Below, one piece after another: positions 1-6,767 of a stretch of 25,713 nt of DNA. Numbering within the stretch: the stretch's first letter is position 1; each line of letters starts with the position of its first letter. This DNA is from DASYXT01 sp035934555 (lineage in GTDB: Bacteria > Verrucomicrobiota > Verrucomicrobiia > Limisphaerales > UBA8199). Where the stretch lies: NCBI GenBank assembly GCA_035934555.1, contig DASYXT010000138.1, positions 1 to 25,713 on the forward strand. Reading direction: 5' to 3'. A program made the translations under genes and the position numbers. The notes beneath the pieces are model-generated. The model was given only the letters and a program-made list of their open reading frames with translations. It was not told where the DNA came from and did no database searches.

Positions 1-784
1 AAACGTCCTGGCTGCCATCGGGGTAAACGAGCTTGAATCCCGCGCCGACATCGCCCCAGTAGATATTATTCGTATCTGAGAAGGGACTTTGCGCGACGGG
101 GTAGCCCAAACCTGAAAGGGCCTGCAAGCTCACCTGGCTAATGCCATCTTGTGGCGTCGGGGACAGGGTCGGCGTCGGATTATAGAAGTATTGCACCCCG
201 CCTTCTGGCCGGAACACAAGCGCCTCGTAACTTTGGCTGAAAACAGGGCCGGTCGGATGCAATTCCCAGGATCTATCCCAGAACAGAATGTTCATCATCC
301 AACTGTGGCTCCAGGAGGCATTGGTCATCCCGAAAGTGCGCATGTAGTTGAAGTAAGGATTGCGTTCCTGGTCTCGGCGATATTGGGGCATGTTGTAAAG
401 ATTCGGCACCTCGTCAATTTCTGGAACTCTGTACCCCTTCTTGTAAATGAACCGGAAGTCCATCTTCTGCCCCGAGGACATGGTGTAGCTGAGCGGCACG
501 TCGCTCATCCATAAATTTCCCCACGGGGAATCTATCCACCACCGCGTTAACCCGTCCGAGGATTGGCAAGTGGAACAGAACGCCTGATTACCGCCCGCGT
601 TATTCGCCCCAGAAGCCGGGGCACCGGCTCCTCCCGGCGACATGCGACATCCAAAATCCTTCCAGTCGTGCAAGCGGCCTGAGGACGTATTGTAAGGAAT
701 GGCCGACCCGCGATACACTAGGAACACCTGAACCACTACCGCTAAAGCAAGTCCAACAATTCTGCCTTCCAATGGTGTCTTCAT
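1..784 (-). CDS. RHS/YD-repeat-type secreted protein, N-terminal part (runs off left edge)
   Basis: An open frame runs from ATG at 784 to the window edge (codons down to position 2, 261 residues seen) with no stop. The N-terminus has a hydrophobic stretch (about residues 8-29, GLALAVVVQVFLVYRGSA), consistent with Sec export. The following text is typical of the head of verrucomicrobial RHS/YD-repeat proteins: a 'DVPLSYTMSSGQKMDFRF' segment (about residues 92-110), a Trp-rich 'SWSHNWMMNILFWDRSW' stretch, a 'VFRPEGGVQYFY' stretch, and 'YPDGSQDV' at the edge. The family assignment is from memory; the diagnostic YD repeats would lie outside the window. The gene starts 16 bp after the stop of the LamG protein gene, so the two are almost certainly one operon, and a purine-rich AGAAAGTGA precedes the ATG. 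RHS proteins include T6SS toxins, but a signal peptide argues for Sec export here. Confidence 0.6.
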   Translation of the reverse strand, partial: MKTPLEGRIVGLALAVVVQVFLVYRGSAIPYNTSSGRLHDWKDFGCRMSPGGAGAPASGANNAGGNQAFCSTCQSSDGLTRWWIDSPWGNLWMSDVPLSYTMSSGQKMDFRFIYKKGYRVPEIDEVPNLYNMPQYRRDQERNPYFNYMRTFGMTNASWSHSWMMNILFWDRSWELHPTGPVFSQSYEALVFRPEGGVQYFYNPTPTLSPTPQDGISQVSLQALSGLGYPVAQSPFSDTNNIYWGDVGAGFKLVYPDGSQDV

Positions 785-800
785 GATTTTCACTTTCTGA

Positions 801-2258
801 TTACGGAATCCCTGATGCTGTATTCGGCGACCCAACCCAAGGCGTCAGCCCGTCGTTCCTGGTCGGGTTCGATCCCCAGGAGTATTCCTGCAAATTCAAC
901 AACGCATCGCGGTCGGGGTCCTGGCTGGCGATGTTGGTCGTGCTCAGAGTCCATAGCACCTTCCAGCCGTCGGGTATGCCGTCACCGGCACTGAACATGT
1001 TGTTGGGATTGGTGTGGCTCACCAGCAACTCGTATGCGTCGGTGAGGCCGTCACCATCCGAATCCTGGGGACTCCCTAGAAGCAAGTATGCCGAAAAAGG
1101 GGAATTGCTCAGGATCAGGCTATACGTGTAGCAAGAATAGCCCTGGCCTACCCACGCCCACGGCGAATAGCTGATGTTTGTCGCATTAAGGATTGAAGTG
1201 GCAAAAACATCGAACGGTCCGGTTAACCCTTCCCAACCGCCTGCAATCCCAAAGGTCACCGTCACTGTCCCGGTGCTGCTCATGGCCGAGGCGGTGAAGT
1301 TGGTGAGCCAAAAACTGCTGCTTGATACACAGGAGTTCGTCCCGATCCTGGTCAGTCCCCCCATTCCGCTCACAACGGAAAAGTAAAGCGTGTTGGTCGG
1401 ATATGAGGGGTCAGTGGCGAAGTTGGCCCGGTTCAGCGGATTGGCGTAATAATAGAAGCTCTCCTGCTGGAAAATGGCCGCAACGTTACTTGAAGCCAGT
1501 GGATAACTGAAGGTCTGCACGTCATCAATCATGCCGTGAACCTGGGCAATGCCCGTGCTGTCGCTCCCGAGAAAAAAACCGTTGCTCTGAACGGTGGGTG
1601 AAGGCCAGGTGGTCACCGGCAGGCCGTTAGTGACCAGTGTATTGTCCCAATAAAAAGCCGAGTTGGTGGCGCAATACGTGATCGTGAGCATGTGCCAGCG
1701 GTTCGTCAGGTTCCAGGTGACCGGCGCTGAAAAGTAAGTGGTCGCCGACCCGTTGGTCTGCGCAGAGAAATAGACGTTGGTGCCCGTCTTATCCAGCCAG
1801 AGGCTCCACCAACCGATTGAGGCGTTGGTGGTGTATGTGCCCACTTCAATGAACCGCCCTGGCTGCCCCGGACCGGTGCCGCCATTGTTGGTATCCGTCC
1901 AGTCAGGGGCAAACCAAAGCGTCACCGTGCCCTGGTTCAGGGTCAGTTCGTTCGTGCCGTCACTCTCAGTGACATTGTATTGCAGCCAGGCGGCGTTGGT
2001 GTGGTCCATGACCAAGCAGGTCCCGTCCCCGAGATCGGAGGTCATCAGATTAGTGCTGTATGAAATGGGTGCAAAGCCCCTGTCGCTAGCCCAACCAGCG
2101 CTGTTGAAGGACCAGCTATCGAGGTCGGGGTTGGGTGGCCCATTACCGGGTGAGGGAGGCACCGCACGCAGCTCGCCTTTGAAGGCGGCGCAGACCAGGG
2201 CGGCAACAACGAGCAGTCGAATCCCATGGGAAACGCGGAAGGAAGTCAGGAATAGCAT
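801..2258 (-). CDS. Secreted LamG-like protein with thrombospondin type-3 repeats
   Basis: Predicted exported protein of 485 residues. The N-terminus (MLFLTSFRVSHGIRLLVVAA) reads as a signal peptide ending near 'GELRA'. Residues about 40-260 form a LamG/concanavalin-like jelly-roll: 'GTVTLWFAPDW', a 'RWHMLTITY' strand, 'FFLGSDSTG' and 'GMIDDVQTFSYPL' are the usual landmarks. Near the C-terminus are calcium-binding type-3 motifs, 'DSDGDGLTDAYELLVSHTNP', and a second 'DPDRDALLNLQEYSWGSNPT' unit. A longer frame opens at TTG 2294. The ATG at 2258 is preferred because AAAAGG lies about 10 bases upstream, the signal peptide then starts cleanly, and the TTG would sit on the predicted transcription start. 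It is followed after 16 bp by the RHS-type gene, so the pair probably makes a cell-surface or extracellular product. The exact ligand is unknown. Confidence 0.75.
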   Translation of the reverse strand: MLFLTSFRVSHGIRLLVVAALVCAAFKGELRAVPPSPGNGPPNPDLDSWSFNSAGWASDRGFAPISYSTNLMTSDLGDGTCLVMDHTNAAWLQYNVTESDGTNELTLNQGTVTLWFAPDWTDTNNGGTGPGQPGRFIEVGTYTTNASIGWWSLWLDKTGTNVYFSAQTNGSATTYFSAPVTWNLTNRWHMLTITYCATNSAFYWDNTLVTNGLPVTTWPSPTVQSNGFFLGSDSTGIAQVHGMIDDVQTFSYPLASSNVAAIFQQESFYYYANPLNRANFATDPSYPTNTLYFSVVSGMGGLTRIGTNSCVSSSSFWLTNFTASAMSSTGTVTVTFGIAGGWEGLTGPFDVFATSILNATNISYSPWAWVGQGYSCYTYSLILSNSPFSAYLLLGSPQDSDGDGLTDAYELLVSHTNPNNMFSAGDGIPDGWKVLWTLSTTNIASQDPDRDALLNLQEYSWGSNPTRNDGLTPWVGSPNTASGIP

Positions 2259-2298
2259 ATAGATTTGCCTTTTCAGAGCTGGCGTCGGCAACAAGGGA

Positions 2299-2328
2299 TT
2301 TATAAATCTCCGTCCATTCAGGGTGCAA
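2299..2328 (-). promoter_or_regulatory. Candidate sigma-70-type promoter of the LamG/RHS operon
   Basis: On the minus strand TTGCAC (2328-2323) is followed after 18 bases by TATAAA (2304-2299), placing a start near 2292 and a leader of about 35 bases before ATG 2258. The -10 box is strong (5/6) and the -35 is weak (3/6). The -10 lies inside the palindrome ATTTATAAAT. This is pattern matching only. Confidence 0.35.
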
Positions 2329-2429
2329 GAACAATTTGCATCCCCAGCATCGAAAACGATGAACTCCTTCCGAAATCGGAATAAACGCCAGGAGCGATTC
2401 CCGTATGGTCAGGCCGAAAACGCTCCGGC

Positions 2430-2675
2430 ATGTTTGAGGCTCAAAACATCGTTGGTCCTGTCGTGCGCAAAATCCGCTACGCCAAAGGCTGGACACAGGG
2501 ACTGCTGGCAGCCCGTTGCTGTCGCTTTGGATGGGATATTGGCGAGAACACGATTTCCAAAATCGAGGCGCAGCTTCGCTGTGTGACTGATAAGGAGTTG
2601 GTCTATTTGGCCCGCGCGTTAAAGGTCCAGGAGCAGGATTTATTTTCGCGCCGCGCAAATCCAAGACAAAGGTGA
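2430..2675 (+). CDS. XRE-family helix-turn-helix regulator
   Basis: This small protein of 81 residues is nearly all one HTH domain. Residues about 8-65 show the XRE pattern: 'VVRKIRYAKGWTQGLLAARC' (helices 1-2), then 'GENTISKIEAQLRCVTDKEL' (recognition helix and helix 4), and 'LARALKVQEQDLF' as the closing helix. The motif 'IxKIExxxRxVxDKxLxxLAxAL' is common in short XRE proteins of Verrucomicrobia (from memory). It lies head-to-head with the LamG/RHS operon, 171 bp from its ATG, so local or self regulation is a plausible inference, not something shown. No clear Shine-Dalgarno precedes the ATG. The product is expected to be cytoplasmic and DNA-binding. Confidence 0.75.
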   Translation: MFEAQNIVGPVVRKIRYAKGWTQGLLAARCCRFGWDIGENTISKIEAQLRCVTDKELVYLARALKVQEQDLFSRRANPRQR

Positions 2676-3054
2676 AATAGGGTGCGCAGGCCGGACTCCC
2701 ACGGTGTCCATAAGCCGCGCTTCAACATGTCGCGAGAATCGTTTTTCCACACGGACAGCTTCCGTCCGGTGGGGCGTTTAAGCTCCGCCGGATGAGAGTC
2801 CGTCCCTGGCTCCCTTAGTTCGAAACGTCCGGCCACACACCACCTCACTCCGCCGACTGGCACGCGTGGCTAGCCGGACTTAAGGCACGTTTCAGGCGCT
2901 CGGAACAGGACTGAAAACCCCACTCTCCAGCCCGATACCTTCAATTGATAAGTTGTGTTCATTCGCCTCCTTCGCTGCCCATAGCCTCCCCTAGCCTCTT
3001 CCGCCCTTTCGCCATGGTCTCTCCACCGGTTCGCTCCGGGTCCCCTCTGCCCAT
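2676..3054. other. Intergenic stretch without a recognised gene
   Basis: This is about 380 bp between the XRE gene and the radC remnant. Neither strand has a frame that reads like a known family, and a long minus-strand frame at 2603-2863 has no recognisable motifs. I see only a small inverted repeat near 2753-2770 (CGGAC...GTCCG). The part from 2960 to 3050 is pyrimidine-rich and looks like decayed non-coding DNA. Confidence 0.5.
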
Positions 3055-3363
3055 GGCACCCTCTTGGTTCATCCCATGAGTGTTTTTAGGCTCGCAATCG
3101 TGGCCTCAGCCCCGGCCTGTATTCTTGCCCATAATCATCCCTCAGGACAGCCCGGCCCCTCCGAGGCGGACATCAAGGTTACACGCGACCTGATTCGGGC
3201 GGGACAACTGCTCAAGATTGAAGTCTTGGATCATGTCATCCTCGGGACTGGAAATCCCGGTTTCTGCTCCCTTCGCGAACTTGGTTTTTTCTGTCCGCAG
3301 GACCATGCGTGTGCGCAATCCCACGGGAAAGTTTCACCCAAATCTTCACCTAACAAGCGGTGA
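3055..3363 (+). pseudogene. radC: radC remnant (C-terminal JAB/MPN part only)
   Basis: The frame from GGC at 3055 reads 'GTLLVHPMSVFR', then 'LAHNHPSGQPGPSEADIKVT', then 'RAGQLLKIEVLDHVILG' and 'FCSLRELGFF'. This is the C-terminal half of the RadC/JAB domain, including the HNHPSG metal-binding signature and the following Asp-containing segment. A full RadC is about 220 residues, whereas here only about 75 remain. The N-terminal helix-hairpin-helix part and the first strands are absent upstream, where the frame is non-homologous and closes at TAG 2992. The last 25 codons after 'LGFF' look unrelated. There is no convincing ribosome site; TTG 3064 or ATG 3076 are the only internal starts. It is best read as a decayed fragment. 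RadC is often carried on mobile islands, so this may mark an old insertion. Confidence 0.75.
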
Positions 3364-3520
3364 AAGGGCGGTGAACGAGCAATGAGTGAGCAATAAGCAA
3401 GCGAACGAAAAAGCTTGAAAACCCTCGTAAAATCAGCCTATTATTTCAGCCAGAATAGAGTGAGTTGCGGTTGGAAGATTGAAATTCCCGGTTCGATTCC
3501 GATCAGGACTCCGGTTCGAG

Positions 3521-5233
3521 ATGCAAACGCAACGCATTTGTCCGAACTGCCGCAAACCGTTGCCGCCCGACGTGCCGCTGGGGCTGTGTGCCGACTGCCT
3601 GCTAAAGACCGTCCATGACGACACAAGGCAGTCAGACCCGGGCGTCCGGCCCACGGGCGGGGGGTTCGTCCCACCCACGGTGGGCGAGATTGCCGGGTTT
3701 TTTCCACAGCTTGAGATTCTTAAGCTAATCGGCACCGGCGGCATGGGAGCGGTTTACAAGGCGCGCCAGCCCGGACTGGACCGATTGGTTGCGCTGAAGG
3801 TGTTGCCGCCAACGCTGGCGAGCGATGCTGGATTCGCGGAGCGCTTCAATCGCGAGGCCCGCGCCCTGGCGCGACTCAATCACGCCAATATTGTAACCGT
3901 CCATGATTTTGGGCAGGTGCGGTTCACAAACCCAGGACACCCAACCGCATCGCCGTCGCAGGTTGTTCCGACGCTCTATTACCTGCTGATGGAATTAGTG
4001 GATGGTGGCAACCTGCGGCAGATAGAGCAAACCAGCCGACTGACGCCGGCGCAGGCCTTTTCCATCATCCCCCAAATTTGCGAAGCGCTGGAATTTGCCC
4101 ATGGCGAGGGCATCGTCCATCGCGACATCAAGCCCGAGAACATCCTTTTGGACAAACGCGGCCGGGTGAAAATCACCGACTTCGGCATCGCCAAGATGGT
4201 GGGTGGGATAACGGAAGCGGCGCGCCTGACCGGAGCGCGGGACATTATCGGCACGCTGCATTACATGGCGCCAGAGCAGTTGGAGAAGCCGCTTAGTGTG
4301 GATCACCGGGCGGACATCTATTCGCTCGGGGTGGTGTTTTACGAGATGCTCACCGGCGAGTTGCCCCTGGGCAGGTTTGCACCCCCGTCGCGCAAAGCGG
4401 CGATCGACGCACGGCTCGACCAGGTCGTGCTGCACGCGCTGGAGAAGGAACCTTCGCTGCGCTATCAAAAGGCCAGCGAACTAAAAACTGCCGTCGAGGC
4501 TATCACCAGGGCCGAGGCGCCACGCCCAAAGCCACTCGATTCCGACGCAAGCGCGGAACCGGATGCACTCGAGCAGGAAATCCTGGGGCGGGATTACGTG
4601 CTGGAGATCGGGAAATGTGTGCGGCGAGGCTGGGCGCTGGTCCGGAGTGATTTCTGGCCGTTGGTCGGGACCACGACGCTGATCCTGTTGCTCTTAGCGG
4701 TGGCGACGCGGCTTGGGCTGGAATCCAAATCTATTGGGAATGTCACCTTTTCCACGTCGTTCCTGAGCATGTTACTCAGCGGGCCACTGATGGGTGGGCT
4801 CTATTTCTACTTGCTTAAGCGCATTCGGGGAGAGCGGGTGCGGACCGAAAACGCGTTCGCTGGGTTCGGCCATTCGGTGGTCCAACTGTTTCTGGCTGGT
4901 TTCGTAATGCAGGTGCTGACGGTGCTGGGGTTTGTTTGCTTGATCCTGCCGGGCATTCACTTGCTGGTCGCGTGGCTGTTCACACTCCCACTGATTATCG
5001 ACAAACGGCTGGAATTCTGGCCGGCTCTGCGGCTCAGCCGCAAGACCATCATTAAACACTGGTGGAAATTCTTCGGTTTCCTGGCGGTGTTGGGCCTGAT
5101 GAACCTGGCCGGCTTGCTGGCCTGCGGAATTGGAATACTGGTGACGCTCCCCGTTTCTTATGCCTCGTTAATGTTCGCCTACGAAGACATCATCAACCCG
5201 CCGGGACGGCCTGCGCCTGATGGGACCTTTTAG
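3521..5233 (+). CDS. Membrane-linked Ser/Thr protein kinase with N-terminal zinc ribbon
   Basis: A Hanks-type kinase of 570 residues. The N-terminus has a zinc ribbon (CPNC at 7-10, CADC at 23-26). The catalytic domain spans about 63-345: glycine loop GTGGMG (71-76), VALK lysine K93, helix-C glutamate near 112, HRDIKPEN (200-207), DFG (220-222) and 'GTLHYMAPEQ'. All catalytic residues are present. A linker follows, then a C-terminal membrane domain with several hydrophobic segments ('LVGTTTLILLLLAVATRLGL', 'LLSGPLMGGLYFYLL', 'FVMQVLTVLGFVCLILPGI', 'FLAVLGLMNLAGLLACGIGI'). ATG 3521 is chosen over TTG 3479 because the ribbon starts right after it. The gene converges on the T6SS cargo genes. T6SS clusters in Proteobacteria can carry a kinase (PpkA), but this architecture is widespread in Verrucomicrobia and Planctomycetes, so a T6SS role is only a guess. 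Confidence 0.88.
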   Translation: MQTQRICPNCRKPLPPDVPLGLCADCLLKTVHDDTRQSDPGVRPTGGGFVPPTVGEIAGFFPQLEILKLIGTGGMGAVYKARQPGLDRLVALKVLPPTLASDAGFAERFNREARALARLNHANIVTVHDFGQVRFTNPGHPTASPSQVVPTLYYLLMELVDGGNLRQIEQTSRLTPAQAFSIIPQICEALEFAHGEGIVHRDIKPENILLDKRGRVKITDFGIAKMVGGITEAARLTGARDIIGTLHYMAPEQLEKPLSVDHRADIYSLGVVFYEMLTGELPLGRFAPPSRKAAIDARLDQVVLHALEKEPSLRYQKASELKTAVEAITRAEAPRPKPLDSDASAEPDALEQEILGRDYVLEIGKCVRRGWALVRSDFWPLVGTTTLILLLLAVATRLGLESKSIGNVTFSTSFLSMLLSGPLMGGLYFYLLKRIRGERVRTENAFAGFGHSVVQLFLAGFVMQVLTVLGFVCLILPGIHLLVAWLFTLPLIIDKRLEFWPALRLSRKTIIKHWWKFFGFLAVLGLMNLAGLLACGIGILVTLPVSYASLMFAYEDIINPPGRPAPDGTF

Positions 5234-5330
5234 TTTTCTCCTGCGTGCTACAACCGCCGGTTTTGTGGCGTCCTTCGCAATCGGGTGCAGAACATGCGCC
5301 CGCAAAGGCCTCAGCCTTCGCTGCCGGGCT

Positions 5331-6692
5331 TCAGGTCCAGGGCAATCCTTTATTTTGATAGGTACTTTTCATGAGGTCTAAAACCATTTCCTTGGTCCAG
5401 CCCGCCGAGGCTACCCGGGGTTGAGCGGCTTCGAATCGAGCGAATTGCTCGCGGCCGGCAAGATTATCTGTCGCATGATATTGCTGCAGGTACCGGGTCC
5501 ATTCTTCGAAAATCCACTTTTCGTAAACATCCGGGTTGCGGCTGGTAGCGCGGGCCAAAGCATTCAGAGCAAAAATGAAATTCATGCCTTCAAAAGGCCT
5601 TGCGCCAAAGCGGTTGGTGTAATTGGGCAGACACACTCCGGCAAAAAACACGCGGCCGGGCATATCATCGGTGAAAGTGCCGGAGCGGACACCATCATCC
5701 CAGAGCTTGCGGATGCTCTCCTCAAATTCCTGGTTTTCGCGCAGCTTGAGGACCTGGTGCGTCATATTTGCATCCCGTCGCGCCAGGGCCGAGGCCCAGT
5801 TGCCGTAATGGGCCATAAAAACATCCGCTCGTGAGACGAGTGCTCCGGTATGGTCCTGCACCTCGATGGTGGACACGTTCACACCACGCATCTGAAGGCT
5901 CTGCAGCAAATTGACCACGTGCATCTGACTGGGGCGATAATGCCCGCTGTCGGTCGAGATCCCTTTTATAATCCCATCCTCGATAAGCATCGTGCCGGCG
6001 CACATCACGGCATCACCCCCCAGGTATGAAGAATGATAAAAGTTTCCCCGCTCGCCAAAGTCCCTGGTGCAGTGGTGTTTGGCCATGTAAATGTCACGGC
6101 CCATGCTCATGGCAAAGCCGCCCCAGTTCACACGACCTGCGCCCTGAAAGACGGCTGGCTCGTAGGCCCGACTCGAGTTCGCCAGAACCAACTTGCTCTT
6201 GCCGAACTTCTTGGTCTTATCCCACCAGGGGAATTGACAGGCCATGCCGCCTTTGAAAAACAATTTGTATTTGACGACATCGGCGCGTTTTAAGTACTGA
6301 GCGCAATCCAGCGCCTTGTCCAGCTTGGTGCCGTGGAACCCCATCTCCCGGCCAAAATAGTATTCGAGTTCGCGTGGCAACACATTGACCGTGCAGGCGA
6401 AACTCGCGCAGAGGCCCTCGACCACGCATTTATACAGGGCCATGATTGCCGGCTCACGTCCTGCCTCCATGGCTTTGGGCAGGCCTTTGTAGATCTTGAG
6501 CCAATAGTCCAACGTGAAAAAGAGGTCAGTGGCTGCATACAGCCAGGCCCCCTTATCGCCCGCTTTGGCGCAGGCGTCCACCAGTTCGTCAATACGAGTG
6601 AGAATCTGGTCCTTCGAGCGCACCGCGAACGTCACGTTGCTGTCCTTTTTCCAGACCTCGAGGCTGGGAATATCAATATATTGAAGCGCCAT
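5331..6692 (-). CDS. IQM-like domain protein, candidate T6SS effector
   Basis: A protein of 453 residues with no signal peptide or membrane segment. Residues about 185-275 contain 'GRDIYMAKHH', 'GNFYHSSYLGGDAVMCAG' (216-233), 'LIEDGIIKGISTDSGHYRP' (236-254) and 'LLQSLQMRGVNVS'. From memory this follows the conserved block of plant IQM calmodulin-binding proteins (LYVG..., HSSFLAGG...AGR..VEDG.LK...SGHY.PT...F). The plant N-terminal IQ helix is not recognisable here. The biochemical activity of the block is not known to me; the conserved His/Ser and His/Tyr residues suggest a catalytic fold. The flanking regions (1-180, 290-453) are unrecognised. The ATG at 6692 has GGAG about 8 bases upstream. 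It is the last gene of the clpV-cyclase-IQM run, 75 bp after the cyclase gene, so cargo delivered by the T6SS is the favoured inference. An immunity or adaptor role is the main alternative. Confidence 0.6.
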   Translation of the reverse strand: MALQYIDIPSLEVWKKDSNVTFAVRSKDQILTRIDELVDACAKAGDKGAWLYAATDLFFTLDYWLKIYKGLPKAMEAGREPAIMALYKCVVEGLCASFACTVNVLPRELEYYFGREMGFHGTKLDKALDCAQYLKRADVVKYKLFFKGGMACQFPWWDKTKKFGKSKLVLANSSRAYEPAVFQGAGRVNWGGFAMSMGRDIYMAKHHCTRDFGERGNFYHSSYLGGDAVMCAGTMLIEDGIIKGISTDSGHYRPSQMHVVNLLQSLQMRGVNVSTIEVQDHTGALVSRADVFMAHYGNWASALARRDANMTHQVLKLRENQEFEESIRKLWDDGVRSGTFTDDMPGRVFFAGVCLPNYTNRFGARPFEGMNFIFALNALARATSRNPDVYEKWIFEEWTRYLQQYHATDNLAGREQFARFEAAQPRVASAGWTKEMVLDLMKSTYQNKGLPWT

Positions 6693-6767
6693 AGTAATGC
6701 TCCGGTTCTGTGGGCGATGAAGTTATTATCAGGATCCTTGGAGGTGCAGTCAAGGCGAACGGCCACG

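Noticed and set aside
3440..3520. tRNA-like T-loop text (CCCGGTTCGATTCCG) just before the kinase gene
   Set aside because: The T-stem pairs for only three base pairs, no matching acceptor stem is present (CAGGACT would need AGTCCTG upstream), and no anticodon arm can be drawn. It is chance similarity or a badly decayed remnant.
5234..5330. Possible bidirectional terminator between the kinase and the IQM-like gene
   Set aside because: Only a 5-bp stem (AAGGC/GCCTT at 5305-5318) without a U-run is present, which is too weak to call a terminator.
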